Assembly (NCBI GenBank): GCA_938091935.1
Contig: CALKNV010000001.1
Coordinates: 143,152 to 207,151 of the forward strand
DNA from: an uncultured Pseudomonadales bacterium
GTDB taxonomy: Bacteria > Pseudomonadota > Gammaproteobacteria > Pseudomonadales > Pseudohongiellaceae
Reading direction: 5' to 3'
Length of the DNA: 64,000 bases
Shown here: positions 1 to 10,650 of the stretch, one piece after another
Layout of the letters: each line of letters begins with the position of its first letter
How positions within the stretch are numbered: the first letter of the stretch is position 1
Made by a program: the position numbers and the translations under genes
Notes under the pieces: model-generated
Told to the model about the DNA's origin: nothing
The model's database searches: none
What the model saw: only the letters and a program-made list of their open reading frames with translations

Positions 1-202
1 CTAGTGGCTGCGCAGAATTTTTAGCCGGCTCTTGCCCTGTCAGCCAGTCAATATCTATGAAGTCGCCGTCTCTGAGTTCAACTCTTTCACGCGCGTGATT
101 TACAGCAGGCGCGCCCGCGACTTTGCGCCATAGGGTTTGACTATGCCCTTCCGGCAACCACCAGGCAGATCTAAATTCATGCTGAGAAGTGCCAGATGAC
201 AT
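1..202 (-). CDS. YheT-like alpha/beta hydrolase, N-terminal part (runs off window start)
   Basis: Reverse strand reads MSSGTSQHEFRSAWWLPEGHSQTLWRKVAGAPAVNHARERVELRDGDFIDIDW..., resembling the N-terminus of YheT-family hydrolases (WWLPxGHxQTLW...RERxELxDGDFxDxDW). Start ATG overlaps the rsmD stop (TAATG). Confidence 0.75.
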   Translation of the reverse strand, partial: MSSGTSQHEFRSAWWLPEGHSQTLWRKVAGAPAVNHARERVELRDGDFIDIDWLTGQEPAKNSAQPL

Positions 203-819
203 TATTTAAGAATTCCTGGATTTATTCCTGAATTGGATCCTGCATTAACTGCTTCGTGATTTGCAAGGAAGAGCCCGAAATGAACTTTCCCTGCTGATTT
301 TTTCTTGATCGTTTCCCATTCAATGGGCAGCTTTTCTTCGGCCAGAGGGCGTTCATGTTCCAGATAGACCTTGGCGCCAGCCTTCAGCGCTCCGCTCTGT
401 TGTAGCAGTCTACATGTCTCATAAAGAATTTCGTCTGCAAAAGGCGGATCCAGAAATGCGATATCGAATAGCCCATCATGGCTGGATTGCGTCAGCCAGT
501 TACTCGTATCGATGTGTTCAATTCTGGCCTTGTCAAACCCGAGCTGCTCAGAATTTTTACGCAGGTTTGCTATGACCTTCGCGTCGCTGTCCAACAGAGT
601 AACCGAGGCAGCTCCCCGGGATAACGCCTCGAATCCAAGCACCCCACTGCCGGCAAAGAGGTCCAGACAATGGGCTCCGACGATCGACATCTGCAGCCAG
701 TTGAAGAGCGTTTCACGTACCCTGTCACCAGTTGGTCTGAGACCATCATGCTCAGGAAAGGTGACCAATCGACTACGGTGTGTGCCCCCGATGATTCTAA
801 GCTGATTCCTGCGCGACAT
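202..819 (-). CDS. rsmD: 16S rRNA (guanine(966)-N(2))-methyltransferase RsmD
   Basis: MSRRNQLRIIGGTHRSRLVTFPEHDGLRPTGDRVRETLFNWLQ...LDLFAGSGVLGFEALSRGA...DPPF; start moved inside the supplied 202..1113 ORF. Confidence 0.93.
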   Translation of the reverse strand: MSRRNQLRIIGGTHRSRLVTFPEHDGLRPTGDRVRETLFNWLQMSIVGAHCLDLFAGSGVLGFEALSRGAASVTLLDSDAKVIANLRKNSEQLGFDKARIEHIDTSNWLTQSSHDGLFDIAFLDPPFADEILYETCRLLQQSGALKAGAKVYLEHERPLAEEKLPIEWETIKKKSAGKVHFGLFLANHEAVNAGSNSGINPGILK

Positions 820-1003
820 ACGTTTCCTGAATTGGCGTCGAGTGCGGATGATAAGCAAAAGCTGGGCAACTCGCATCTCGAATACGCTAATCCTCCAACT
901 ACACAGTGTTACCCAGCTCGCTGCGGTGATAGCATTATGTCCGCTCTCGCATCGAGTCTCATTCTTCGTCCCATGGTTTTCAGTTTTAGCTTTCGCAGTC
1001 ATC

Positions 1004-1978
1004 ATGTTTGGAATTGGCAAATCAAAACAACCAGAACAATCCACTTCGCCTGAAACCGAAGCGGGGCTGTTTGTCAGACTCAAGCAAGGCTTGAGCCGAA
1101 CCCGTGGGCGCATTACGGAGGGTATTCAGTCCCTGGTCCTGGGACATAAAAGCATCGATGGAGAGCTGCTGGAAGAGGTGGAAACCCAATTGCTTTCCGC
1201 CGATGTTGGGCTTGAGGCCAGCGAGCAAATCATCGCGAATCTCAAACACAAACTGGATCGCAAGCAACTCGCAGATGGCGAGGCATTTCTTGAGGGGCTT
1301 AAGCAGGAGCTGCAATCGATACTGGCACCTTGCAGCGAAGCACTTAACATTCCTGACTCACCCGACCCATTCGTTATTCTGATTGTCGGAGTCAACGGCG
1401 TTGGCAAGACTACCACCATAGGCAAGCTGGCTAAGCGCCTGCAGTCAGAGGGCAAGAGTGTGATGCTGGCAGCGGGAGATACCTTTCGCGCCGCAGCAGT
1501 CGAACAGTTACAGGTGTGGGGCGAGCGAAATAATGTGCCAGTAGTCGCACAAGCCACTGGTGCAGACAGTGCTTCAGTTATTTTTGATGCGGCGCAATCT
1601 GCAAAGGCCAGAAACATCGACGTCCTGATTGCCGATACAGCGGGGCGACTGCACACCAAAGACAACCTCATGCAGGAGCTGGAAAAAATAGTGCGTGTCC
1701 TGAAGAAGCAGGATGAGCACTATCCCCAGGAAATCATGCTGGTGCTTGATGCCACTACGGGCCAGAACGCATTGAGCCAGGCAGAGAGTTTCAATGCCGC
1801 CACTGAACTCTCCAGCCTCACTTTGACCAAGCTGGACGGAACCGCCAAAGGCGGCGTCGTTTTCGCGCTCGCCAAACGTCTGCAGCTACCTATTCGTTTC
1901 ATAGGCGTGGGCGAACAGGTCGATGACTTGCGACCTTTCGACGCTAAACAATTCATTGCCGCCCTATTTAACGAATAA
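1004..1978 (+). CDS. ftsY: Signal recognition particle receptor FtsY
   Basis: GVNGVGKTTTIGKLAKRL, DTFRAAAVEQL, DTAGRLHTKDNLM, TKLDGTAKGG; start at MFGIGKSK is more likely than 842. Confidence 0.95.
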   Translation: MFGIGKSKQPEQSTSPETEAGLFVRLKQGLSRTRGRITEGIQSLVLGHKSIDGELLEEVETQLLSADVGLEASEQIIANLKHKLDRKQLADGEAFLEGLKQELQSILAPCSEALNIPDSPDPFVILIVGVNGVGKTTTIGKLAKRLQSEGKSVMLAAGDTFRAAAVEQLQVWGERNNVPVVAQATGADSASVIFDAAQSAKARNIDVLIADTAGRLHTKDNLMQELEKIVRVLKKQDEHYPQEIMLVLDATTGQNALSQAESFNAATELSSLTLTKLDGTAKGGVVFALAKRLQLPIRFIGVGEQVDDLRPFDAKQFIAALFNE

Positions 1979-1995
1979 TTTGACGACTAAGCTGA

Positions 1996-2655
1996 ATGAT
2001 CAAGTTCGACAATGTCAGCATGCGCTACCCGCAAGGTCTGGATGCACTGACCAACGTCAGCTTTGAAATCAATAAAGGCGAAATGGTATTCCTCACCGGG
2101 CACTCCGGTGCGGGCAAAAGCACCTTACTGCGCCTGATATTGGCGCTGGAGCAGTGCTCCGGTGGCGAGGTAATCGTCAACGGCGCTAATCTCGGTAGAC
2201 TGCCGAGATCCAGGATTCCTTTCCACCGCCGCCAGATCGGTGCCGTATTCCAGGATCATCAACTCTTGTTTGATCGTAGCGTCGGCGCGAATGTGGCCCT
2301 GCCACTGGAAATAGCCGAATTCCCCCCGACAGAAGTGCAGCGCAGAGTTCGCGCGGCACTGGATAAAGTTGGTCTTTTAAATAAAGAAAGGATGCTGCCC
2401 GCGCGCCTGTCTGGCGGTGAGCAACAACGGGTGGGCATCGCGCGTGCGGTGGTTAATCGGCCCCGCATAATCCTGGCCGATGAGCCTACAGGCAATCTTG
2501 ACCCAGAGCTGTCCGCCGAGGTCATGTCGGTATTTGAGCAATTTAGCCATGTCGGCGTGAGCCTGCTTATCGCCAGCCATGACAAGTCGCTATTGGAAAA
2601 TTTCCAGCATCGCACCCTCGCCCTGGATCACGGCAGGCTAATTAGCGATGGCTAA
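1996..2655 (+). CDS. ftsE: Cell division ATP-binding protein FtsE
   Basis: ABC ATPase: [36 protein letters not shown]; between ftsY and ftsX. Confidence 0.95.
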   Translation: MIKFDNVSMRYPQGLDALTNVSFEINKGEMVFLTGHSGAGKSTLLRLILALEQCSGGEVIVNGANLGRLPRSRIPFHRRQIGAVFQDHQLLFDRSVGANVALPLEIAEFPPTEVQRRVRAALDKVGLLNKERMLPARLSGGEQQRVGIARAVVNRPRIILADEPTGNLDPELSAEVMSVFEQFSHVGVSLLIASHDKSLLENFQHRTLALDHGRLISDG

Positions 2656-3622
2656 AATCAAGCAACCAAACACCAAACGAACCCCCGCGACCAGAGGCGG
2701 CGCGCCCAGCCAATTCTCCCACTCGCGGATTGTGGTGCACCGCAAGGTAGCCAGTGAAAGCCTAAGGCAATTGCTGCGCGCACCTGGCACCAGCGGCTTG
2801 GTGGTAGTGGTAATTGCGGTGGCTATGATGCTGCCAGCGCTCTTGCTGCTGTTGACCAGTAATCTGCAGGCTAATATGGGCAGTGTGGAGAAAGCTGCCC
2901 AGATTACAGCATATTTCTACCTGGCAGTTCCTGATGATAAAGCTTTGGAAGTGAGTGAGCGCTTACAATCAATGGCTGAGGTAGCAGACGTTGATTACGT
3001 GTCAGCCAGTGATGCACTCACTGAATTCAGCCAGGCGTCTGGGCTAGGGGCGACACTGCAGAGTCTGGCGCAAAATCCCCTGCCCAGTGCGCTGATCATT
3101 ACGCCAGCACGCTCAAGCCCGGACACTGCCAATACCATTGAACAAAGCTTGGCGACCTTTGAAGAAGTCGAGTTCGTGCAACTTGACTACCTCTGGTTGC
3201 AGCGTCTGGAAGCCCTATTGAGCCTGGTCAACCAGCTCGGCGGCTTGCTGCTGGTGTTGGTGGCTATCGGGCTTATAGTCATCATTGGAAACGCTATTCG
3301 CGTGGGGGTCGAAAGCAAACGCGAGGAGATCCGCATCATCAAGCAATTTGGCGGCGCGGACAGCTTCATTGCGCGCCCCTTTCTCTACACCGGTTTGTAT
3401 CTGGGTGCTGCGGGCGGCCTACTCGCCTGCATCTTATTGCTGTTGGTGTTGTCGAGCCTGGGACCTGCTGTGGCTGAGGTGGCTTCGCTCTATGACAGCG
3501 ACTTTCAACTAATTGGCCTGAGCGTGCTGGAGAATCTCTTATTGATCACGGCCGCAGCTGGGCTTGGCTGGGTTTCAGCTTTTACCTCAGTTTTAAGGAA
3601 GATAGCTACAATTAGCGCTTAA
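2648..3622 (+). CDS. ftsX: Cell division protein FtsX (permease-like)
   Basis: Overlaps ftsE; FtsX-type TM architecture with periplasmic loop and REEIRIIKQFGGADSFI motif. Confidence 0.93.
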   Translation: MAKIKQPNTKRTPATRGGAPSQFSHSRIVVHRKVASESLRQLLRAPGTSGLVVVVIAVAMMLPALLLLLTSNLQANMGSVEKAAQITAYFYLAVPDDKALEVSERLQSMAEVADVDYVSASDALTEFSQASGLGATLQSLAQNPLPSALIITPARSSPDTANTIEQSLATFEEVEFVQLDYLWLQRLEALLSLVNQLGGLLLVLVAIGLIVIIGNAIRVGVESKREEIRIIKQFGGADSFIARPFLYTGLYLGAAGGLLACILLLLVLSSLGPAVAEVASLYDSDFQLIGLSVLENLLLITAAAGLGWVSAFTSVLRKIATISA

Positions 3623-3684
3623 TGATATGACTTTAACGGATTTTGTGCAGACACGGTGGCCCTAGAAAAAATTCCGATTTGGCC

Positions 3685-3710
3685 CTTGAAATACCCCGCA
3701 GCGCCCATAC
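3685..3710 (+). promoter_or_regulatory. Putative sigma32-type promoter in rpoH leader
   Basis: CTTGAA (3685-3690) - 13 nt - CCCATAC (3704-3710); close to the heat-shock consensus CTTGAA-N13ish-CCCCATNT. Confidence 0.4.
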
Positions 3711-3916
3711 CTTTAAAGACCGGCTAGAGTGCAACGTCTCGTGCCTGGCATGAGGCACTTCGACGATTTTTGAATCGGGCCTGATACAGCAAATGGCGGT
3801 GTCCTTTAACACTGCAGCCTCGCCAAATGGCACGGCTAAATGAAAAATGCTAAAATTTGGTCTATTAACGAGCAAATCTCGTAATTATCCAAGTAACGGT
3901 GAATGCAAGAGCAACT

Positions 3917-4777
3917 ATGAGCATAGGTAAGAGTTTACAAGTCATTGATCCGGCCACTCCAGGCCGCGACCTGACCGCTTACATCGCGTCCGTAAACAGT
4001 ATCGCTATACTGACCCCCGAGCAGGAGCTCGAGTTAGCCAAGCAGTACTACTACGAAGAAGACGTTGATGCTGCGCGCCAGCTGGTCATGGCGCACCTAC
4101 GTTTTGTCGTGCATATGGCCAAGACTTATTCAGGCTATGGGTTGTCCCAGGCCGATTTGATCCAGGAAGGAAACGTAGGCCTGATGAAGGCGGTTAAGCG
4201 TTTCAATCCGGAAGTGGGTGTTCGCCTGGTGTCCTTTGCTGTGCATTGGATCAAGGCGGAGATGCACGAATATATTTTGCGCAACTGGCGAATTGTTAAA
4301 ATCGCCACCACTAAAGCGCAACGCAAACTCTTCTTTAACCTGCGCAGCTCCAAGAAGAAGCTGGGGTGGTTAAATAATGAAGAGACGGAAGCAGTAGCAC
4401 AAGATCTCGGCGTTGATCCAAAAGTCGTAAGACAGATGGAAGGCCGCATGAGCTCTTACGATACTTCTTTCGATGCCGAGCCTGATAGCGATGATGATGC
4501 TGTATATCGGGCTCCGGCTTATTACCTCGAAGATCAAACTTCCGATATCGCTGAGAATCTGGAAGAGGCCGAGTGGGAAGCGGTGACCAACAATAGCCTT
4601 ATGCTCGCTCTGGACGGACTTGATGAGCGCAGTAAGGACATCTTGCGCAGTCGCTGGTTGTGTGATGAAAAGTCCACCCTGCACGAGCTGGCTGACAAGT
4701 ACGGAATTTCTGCTGAGCGTATTCGTCAGCTGGAAAAGAATGCGATGAACAAGATCAAGGCCAAAATGGAGGCCTGA
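3917..4777 (+). CDS. rpoH: RNA polymerase sigma-32 factor RpoH
   Basis: [85 protein letters not shown] is the RpoH signature; position after ftsX is conserved. Confidence 0.97.
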   Translation: MSIGKSLQVIDPATPGRDLTAYIASVNSIAILTPEQELELAKQYYYEEDVDAARQLVMAHLRFVVHMAKTYSGYGLSQADLIQEGNVGLMKAVKRFNPEVGVRLVSFAVHWIKAEMHEYILRNWRIVKIATTKAQRKLFFNLRSSKKKLGWLNNEETEAVAQDLGVDPKVVRQMEGRMSSYDTSFDAEPDSDDDAVYRAPAYYLEDQTSDIAENLEEAEWEAVTNNSLMLALDGLDERSKDILRSRWLCDEKSTLHELADKYGISAERIRQLEKNAMNKIKAKMEA

Positions 4778-4849
4778 GGCCAATCCGACATTGCCCCGAG
4801 ATCGATAGACCATGCAAGAATACAACTTTTGAGATCTTGTATTATTTTA

Positions 4850-4873
4850 AGCCGCGTAGATCGCGGCTTTTTT
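4850..4873 (+). terminator. Rho-independent terminator after rpoH
   Basis: AGCCGCG TAGAT CGCGGCT TTTTT. Confidence 0.85.
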
Positions 4874-4969
4874 CTGCGCGACATTCTGAACAATCAGGCA
4901 TAATCAATCGCTTGCGGTCACACCCCAATAAACGCTAACTAATTTTTCCCAAGCATCGTAGTCGAAAGC

Positions 4970-5362
4970 ATGGCAAAACACATTCTTATCCTCGCCTGCG
5001 TTAATGGCTTTCTTGTGGTTGCCATTGGTGCCTTCGGCGCCCACGGACTCGAGTCATTGCTAGACTCTGCGGCACTTGCGACCTATGAAACTGGTGTGGA
5101 CTACCACATGTTTCACACCCTCGCCCTGTTCGGCTGCGGCCTGCTTGCCGTGAATCATCCGGACAGTGTCCAACTAAAATTCGCCGCGCGACTGTTCCTG
5201 CTTGGTATAATTTTTTTCGCTGGCAGCCTCTACCTACTTAGCGTAACCGGTATCAGTTGGTTAGGTGCGATTACACCCATTGGTGGAGTTGGTTTCCTGG
5301 GAGGGTGGACTTGCCTGGGCTGGTTTGCCACGACCCAGAAACTATCCTCGGCAAACGAATGA
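4970..5362 (+). CDS. DUF423 family membrane protein (YgdD-like)
   Basis: Small 4-TM protein, GAFGAHGLE...YHMFHTLAL motif typical of DUF423. Confidence 0.85.
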   Translation: MAKHILILACVNGFLVVAIGAFGAHGLESLLDSAALATYETGVDYHMFHTLALFGCGLLAVNHPDSVQLKFAARLFLLGIIFFAGSLYLLSVTGISWLGAITPIGGVGFLGGWTCLGWFATTQKLSSANE

Positions 5363-5565
5363 CTATGGAAATATCGGTAAACGGCAAGCAACACAAGTTT
5401 GAGCAGGACATGAGCCTGATGGATTTGCTGCACGCTCTAGCGTTAACTGAGGGGCGCATTGCAGTCGAAGTAAACGGCGAGATTGTGCCTCGCAGCCAGT
5501 TTGCAGCACAGCAGATTAACCACCAGGACAAGATTGAAATCGTCCAGGCGATAGGGGGAGGTTAA
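5359..5565 (+). CDS. thiS: Sulfur carrier protein ThiS
   Basis: [16 protein letters not shown]...[12 protein letters not shown]...[11 protein letters not shown]-terminal GG; followed by thiG; start overlaps the DUF423 gene stop. Confidence 0.92.
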   Translation: MTMEISVNGKQHKFEQDMSLMDLLHALALTEGRIAVEVNGEIVPRSQFAAQQINHQDKIEIVQAIGGG

Positions 5566-5575
5566 TATACCCGAC

Positions 5576-6367
5576 ATGAGTTTGAATCAGGATAAACCAT
5601 TAGTTGTCGCAGGCGTGGAATACCAGTCGCGGCTTATTATCGGCAGCGGCAAATACAAGGATTTTGAGGAGAACCTCTCGGCCCTGGAAGCAAGCGCAGC
5701 AGAAATGATTACCGTCGCTATCCGGCGCGTGAATCTCGGCCAGAACAAAGATGAGCCCAGCTTGCTAGAGGTGATCTCACCCGAACGTTATACCATCCTG
5801 CCCAACACGGCAGGCTGCTATACAGCGGAAGACGCAGTTCGCACCTGCCGCATGGCGCGTGAGCTGCTGGATGGACACAAGCTGGTTAAACTGGAAGTTC
5901 TGGGCGACCAAAAAACCCTGTATCCCAACGTAACTGAAACCCTTGCCGCTGCCGAAATACTGGTTGCCGATGGTTTCGATGTGATGGTTTACACCTCAGA
6001 TGATCCACTAGTCGCAAAACGTCTGGAAGAGATTGGCTGCGTTGCCGTGATGCCCCTGGGCGCACCAATTGGATCTGGCCTTGGCATTCGTAATCCCTAC
6101 AATATTCGCATGATCCTGGAAAACGCATCTGTCCCAATCATCGTCGATGCCGGTGTGGGCACGGCCTCTGATGCCAGTATTGCCATGGAGCTAGGTTGCG
6201 ATGGGGTACTTATGAACACCGCGATCGCGGAGGCGCAAAATCCAGTGTTGATGGCCTCAGCGATGAAGAAAGCGGTTGAGTCAGGGCGTGAAGCGTTCCT
6301 GGCCGGTCGTATGCCAAGACGCCTGTATGCCAGTGCCTCTTCGCCCATCGACGGGACTTTCTTCTAG
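5576..6367 (+). CDS. thiG: Thiazole synthase ThiG
   Basis: [54 protein letters not shown]. Confidence 0.97.
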   Translation: MSLNQDKPLVVAGVEYQSRLIIGSGKYKDFEENLSALEASAAEMITVAIRRVNLGQNKDEPSLLEVISPERYTILPNTAGCYTAEDAVRTCRMARELLDGHKLVKLEVLGDQKTLYPNVTETLAAAEILVADGFDVMVYTSDDPLVAKRLEEIGCVAVMPLGAPIGSGLGIRNPYNIRMILENASVPIIVDAGVGTASDASIAMELGCDGVLMNTAIAEAQNPVLMASAMKKAVESGREAFLAGRMPRRLYASASSPIDGTFF

Positions 6368-6517
6368 CGCTCCTTCTGGCTTTCGGCTCATTTACTATTA
6401 ACCTATTCATCACAGAGACTGCCGCACGTGCACCCTCTGAATTTCCCGGCAGCGGCACAGCGCCGATCAAAGGATAACAAAGCGTGTTGAATACTCAGCC
6501 CGGAATAAACTGTCACC

Positions 6518-7204
6518 ATGGTCTCTGACCCCTCAAAACGTCCCATACGCAGTTTTGTTATTCGTGCGGGAAGAACCACCGATTCCCAGCGCAAAGCGCT
6601 CAGCGACCACTGGGATGACTATGTCATTCCCTTTGCGGCCAAGCCCCTTAAAGTCAGTGATCACTTTCCAGAGTCCGACCGACTCACGGTAGAAATTGGG
6701 TTTGGCATGGGCGACTCCTTGCTGGAGATGGCACAGCAGGATCCAAGCACTAATTTTCTTGGCATCGAGGTTCACCGCCCAGGAGTCGGGAAGTTACTCC
6801 ACGGTATTACCGAACATCAGGTCAAGAATCTCAAAATCATGTGCCATGATGCCACGGAAGTCATTGCTGACTGCTTTCCAGAGCAGAGCATCGATAACAT
6901 TTTGGTTTTCTTTCCGGACCCCTGGCCGAAGAAACGACACCACAAGCGCCGAATCATACAGCCTGGGTTTGTCTCATTGCTGTCTAGCAGGTTGAAGCAA
7001 GGCGGCCATTTACATCTGGCGACCGATTGGGAGCAATATGCCGAGCATATGATGGAAGTACTTGAGCAGGAGACCACACTGAGCAATGCCTTTGGCAAGG
7101 GGAAGTATTACGAAGACCCAGCGCGACCGCCGACTAAATTTGAAAGTCGCGGCCGCCGCCTTGGTCATGGCGTCTGGGATTTACTCTTTAAAAGAATCAG
7201 CTAG
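6518..7204 (+). CDS. trmB: tRNA (guanosine(46)-N7)-methyltransferase TrmB
   Basis: EIGFGMGDSLLEMA, FLGIEVHRPGVG, FFPDPWPKKRHHKRRI. Confidence 0.96.
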   Translation: MVSDPSKRPIRSFVIRAGRTTDSQRKALSDHWDDYVIPFAAKPLKVSDHFPESDRLTVEIGFGMGDSLLEMAQQDPSTNFLGIEVHRPGVGKLLHGITEHQVKNLKIMCHDATEVIADCFPEQSIDNILVFFPDPWPKKRHHKRRIIQPGFVSLLSSRLKQGGHLHLATDWEQYAEHMMEVLEQETTLSNAFGKGKYYEDPARPPTKFESRGRRLGHGVWDLLFKRIS

Positions 7205-7208
7205 ATGT

Positions 7209-7967
7209 TCAGAACCAGAACCGGTGTTCGTGCTCTTTTAGCCAGTCGATGTATTGCTCAGATTGGGGGCAAATAGAATCAACCAATTGCCAGAATCGCT
7301 TCGAATGGTCCATGTGAATGAGATGGCAGACTTCATGGGTAATCATGTAATCAATGATGCTGTAGGGCGCCAGCATGATTAGCCAGTTGTATTGCAGCAC
7401 GCCCGCTGAGGTACAGTGGCCCCATTTGGACTTGGTTTTTCGTAATTTAATTTCGGTGATCTTGTGCTCAACTCCGAGGTGGTGGGCAAGGCCACGAGCT
7501 CTCGGCAAGATATACTGGCTGGCCTTATCAATCAGGAAATCCTCAACTTGTTCCTGGGCTTTTGCCGGCGTCAGTTTATGCCCCTGGATGATGAACTGAT
7601 CACCGTTGACCAAGATGCGCCGTTTACGCCCCTCTTTGAACACAATCGTAAGTTCCCGGGCACGGTAAAAAATCTTGCTGCCGTTTTCGATCCGCAACAT
7701 TTCCTGCTGTCGCTGCGATTCTTCATGCAGGCGATTGTGAATCCAGTCTTCATTGCTTTGCACGAACTCTTCAACTTCGGCCCGTGATGCCTGGTAGGGG
7801 ACTTTTACAATGACTTTTCCAGGCTTTATATAAAGAGCCAGGGTCTTCCGCTTACTGCGCTGTACCTCGCAGCTATAAGGCGCCGGCGGCAGTTTGCCGC
7901 CGTGGATATTTAGCGGGACTATTTTAGCCTTGGGTTTGGCTTTGGTTTTCGCTCTGGTTTTAGCCAT
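7209..7967 (-). CDS. YgjP-like (DUF45) M48-type metal-dependent hydrolase
   Basis: RKTKSKWGHCTSAGVLQYNWLIMLAP...DYMITHEVCHLIHMDHSKRFW; HExxH zinc motif. Confidence 0.85.
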   Translation of the reverse strand: MAKTRAKTKAKPKAKIVPLNIHGGKLPPAPYSCEVQRSKRKTLALYIKPGKVIVKVPYQASRAEVEEFVQSNEDWIHNRLHEESQRQQEMLRIENGSKIFYRARELTIVFKEGRKRRILVNGDQFIIQGHKLTPAKAQEQVEDFLIDKASQYILPRARGLAHHLGVEHKITEIKLRKTKSKWGHCTSAGVLQYNWLIMLAPYSIIDYMITHEVCHLIHMDHSKRFWQLVDSICPQSEQYIDWLKEHEHRFWF

Positions 7968-8511
7968 GCTCTACCGGTCTCCGGGCCACCAGACTGGCGA
8001 TGGCCCTTTTTGGGTTTTTCCGCTCACCTTCGAAATAGTACAAAATTTCCCAGTCCGCGAAGAGTTCTCTCAATTCATTCTCTGCCAGCAAGAAGTCCGG
8101 ATTACCAGGTCGTCCGAACTCGCGCTGGCCGATGGTAAAAGTCTCGTAAAAAAGCAATCCGCCTTGTCGCACCGCCTGACGAATGTCTGCCATCAGCGGC
8201 CTGTGCAAATAATTAAACACCAGAATTGCGTCAAACGTTTTACCGCGCAAAGGGCACTGTTCTGGTTGTTCGAAATCAACATGCCACAGCTGAACCAACT
8301 CTGGATTGCCGTGCGCTTTAGCCGCCAGCGCAGTCAATTTATCCCCGTTCACATCAGCGAAAATGACGGGTAATTGCCGTTCAACTAGAAACAACCCATT
8401 GCGTCCGTTCCCGCACGCTAAATCCAGAATGCCATGAGTCATTTCCAGCTCGTTTAGCAGTGCAAGCTTGTCTGACACGAGCGCTGCCGCGTTGGCGTTT
8501 GAATGGGTCAT
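7960..8511 (-). CDS. Class I SAM-dependent methyltransferase (TehB-like)
   Basis: ILDLACGNGRNGLFL motif I; DAILVFNYLHRPLM. Confidence 0.75.
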   Translation of the reverse strand: MTHSNANAAALVSDKLALLNELEMTHGILDLACGNGRNGLFLVERQLPVIFADVNGDKLTALAAKAHGNPELVQLWHVDFEQPEQCPLRGKTFDAILVFNYLHRPLMADIRQAVRQGGLLFYETFTIGQREFGRPGNPDFLLAENELRELFADWEILYYFEGERKNPKRAIASLVARRPVEHG

Positions 8512-8686
8512 AGATAAGCGGATAATAGGCTAACAGCATTGCCTGTTTTGCAATGCGTAAAATAAGTGAATCAAACTCCACGTACAACAATTATCGTATG
8601 CCTGTTATCTTGCAGACACGCGGCTAATGACAGCACTGCTATTGAGTCGGCACCATCGATTAATGAGTTAGGAATTTCTTGCCCCT

Positions 8687-9433
8687 ATGCCAAAATTTGA
8701 GTCAGATTTTGACCAGTCCAAAGACCAGCTTTTTACCCAGCAGAGAGTCGCTGGTGATTTTGTATTTGATGAGAACGTTGCCGCGGTCTTTGATGACATG
8801 ATTAATCGGTCTGTCCCGGGGTATCGCACGATAATTTCCATGATCGGTGTGATGGCCAGCCGCTACTGTCAGGAGGGCTCAGTGATTTATGATCTCGGCT
8901 GCAGCCTGGGCGCGGCCAGTTTTGCCATGGCAGAACAGGTAGACTGCAACAACTATTCTATCCAGGCAGTCGATAATTCCGTCGCCATGATTACCCGGCT
9001 CGATAAGCGGCTGCAGGAATCTGATGGCTACCAGATCAAGACGCGATGTGAAGACCTGGCCAACATCGACATTACTAATGCATCTGTGGTGGTATTAAAC
9101 TTCACGCTTCAATTTGTCCCCCAAGCGTCCAGGGATGCACTAATCCAGAAGATATATGCCGGTCTCAATCCTGGTGGCGTGCTTATTATTTCCGAGAAAA
9201 TTGTCTTTCCTGACCCAGAGCTCAACGAACTTTTTATAGATCTTTATCACAACTTCAAAGAACAAATGGGCTATAGCAAGCTAGAGATCAGCCAGAAGCG
9301 CACAGCCCTGGAAAACGTGCTGGTGCCTGAGACGCTGTCCCAGCACCGGCAAAGACTTACCGATGCCGGCTTCAGGGCGCTGGACGTCTGGTTTCAATGC
9401 TTCAATTTCGCCTCCATGGTCGCGTTCAAATGA
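8687..9433 (+). CDS. cmoA: Carboxy-S-adenosyl-L-methionine synthase CmoA
   Basis: FDENVAAVFDDMINRSVPGYRTII, YDLGCSLGAAS, LNFTLQFVP; next to cmoB. Confidence 0.95.
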   Translation: MPKFESDFDQSKDQLFTQQRVAGDFVFDENVAAVFDDMINRSVPGYRTIISMIGVMASRYCQEGSVIYDLGCSLGAASFAMAEQVDCNNYSIQAVDNSVAMITRLDKRLQESDGYQIKTRCEDLANIDITNASVVVLNFTLQFVPQASRDALIQKIYAGLNPGGVLIISEKIVFPDPELNELFIDLYHNFKEQMGYSKLEISQKRTALENVLVPETLSQHRQRLTDAGFRALDVWFQCFNFASMVAFK

Positions 9434-9442
9434 GCCATACCC

Positions 9443-10411
9443 ATGTTTGACGAAGCAATTAAGCAATTTGAGGCAGCCCTGGAAGAGACTGGTTTGCAGC
9501 AGCTACTACCATTCTTGTCGAAACAGTCTCTCGATGTCATCAAGCAGGGGGATTGGCCGCGCTGGCGGGACCGTCTGAGTGAGCTACCTGCGCTTACTCC
9601 AACCAGGATTGAGATTACAGACAGAATCCTCATTGGCGACAGGGCGGACTGTGATGCCGACCAATTGTCACTACTCCGAGATCAACTTAAGGCTTTTATT
9701 CCCTGGCGCAAGGGCCCTTTTGAACTGTTCGGCATTCACATTGAGTCGGAATGGCGCTGCGACTTGAAATGGGCGCGCCTGCAGGGAGCCATTGCGCCGC
9801 TGGCAGGCAGAACGGTACTGGACGTTGGCAGCGGCAACGGTTATTTCAGCCTGCGCATGCAGGCCGCCGGTGCAAAACTGGTACTGGGCCTCGAGCCCCA
9901 TATTGCCTACTTCGCCCAGTTTTGGGCTATTCGCCATTTCTTGCCCGAGTATCCGGTTTACGTCCTTCCCATCCCATTGGAGCAGCAACCCAGACCGCTG
10001 CCAAAGTTTGACACCGTATTCTCGATGGGTGTTATCTATCACCGGCGTTCGCCAATAGACCATCTGCTCCAGTTGAGAGACTGCTTGCGCGCGGGGGGCG
10101 AATTGGTAATGGAATCAATTGTGGTGGATGGCCCTGCAGGCTACAGCTTGATGCCCGAAAAGAAGTACGCACGCATGTCCAACGTCTGGTTTGTTCCCAG
10201 CACTGACACATTGCTGCAATGGCTGGCGCGATGCGGATTCACCAACCTTCGCGTAGTTGACCAGTGCGCGACCACCCTGGACGAGCAGCGGGTTACCGAA
10301 TGGATGCCCTATGACTCCCTCGACGCCGCATTGGACAAGCAAGACAGCACCCGTACCATCGAGAACTACCCCGCACCCCAGAGAGTCATCATTCTGGCCA
10401 ACAAAGCCTGA
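9443..10411 (+). CDS. cmoB: tRNA U34 carboxymethyltransferase CmoB
   Basis: WRKGPFELFGIHIESEWRCDLKWARL, LDVGSGNGYFSLRM, MGVIYHRRSPIDHL. Confidence 0.95.
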   Translation: MFDEAIKQFEAALEETGLQQLLPFLSKQSLDVIKQGDWPRWRDRLSELPALTPTRIEITDRILIGDRADCDADQLSLLRDQLKAFIPWRKGPFELFGIHIESEWRCDLKWARLQGAIAPLAGRTVLDVGSGNGYFSLRMQAAGAKLVLGLEPHIAYFAQFWAIRHFLPEYPVYVLPIPLEQQPRPLPKFDTVFSMGVIYHRRSPIDHLLQLRDCLRAGGELVMESIVVDGPAGYSLMPEKKYARMSNVWFVPSTDTLLQWLARCGFTNLRVVDQCATTLDEQRVTEWMPYDSLDAALDKQDSTRTIENYPAPQRVIILANKA

Positions 10412-10456
10412 ATGAACGGTTAGATATTGCACCTCTATCGTTAATCTCCGGGGAAA

Positions 10457-10650
10457 GGGGTCAAGCCTCGCTTTAAATTATGCAGGGCCATAGCAATTGC
10501 GCTTGCAGTGACACACCTTGAGTAAAGGCCTATTTTTTGTACCTTAAATCAAAAATATAGCGTTCAAACTAATTCTGGTTGACGCCTGAATCCAATTAAT
10601 ATAACTATAAGGCCTTGAGCTATAGGGTCAGCTCTAATTCTATCTTTACC
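10457..10650. repeat. Possible degenerate RAYT-associated GGGTCA-type boxes
   Basis: GGGGTCAAGCCTCG at 10457 and AGGGTCAGCTCT at 10624 just upstream of the RAYT-like gene. Confidence 0.3.

Noticed and set aside
202-1113. 303-aa version of RsmD and the 842 start of FtsY as overlapping divergent genes
   Set aside because: The N-terminal extensions are not RsmD- or FtsY-like; internal starts at 819 and 1004 give normal proteins and a normal divergent promoter region.
3633-3875. 80-aa minus-strand ORF upstream of rpoH
   Set aside because: No recognisable family, overlaps the rpoH leader and the promoter-like motif; likely chance ORF.
4874-4969. TPP riboswitch ahead of the DUF423-thiS-thiG genes
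   Set aside because: No CUGAGA/THI-box-like core in the leader; the thi genes are simply coupled to the upstream gene.
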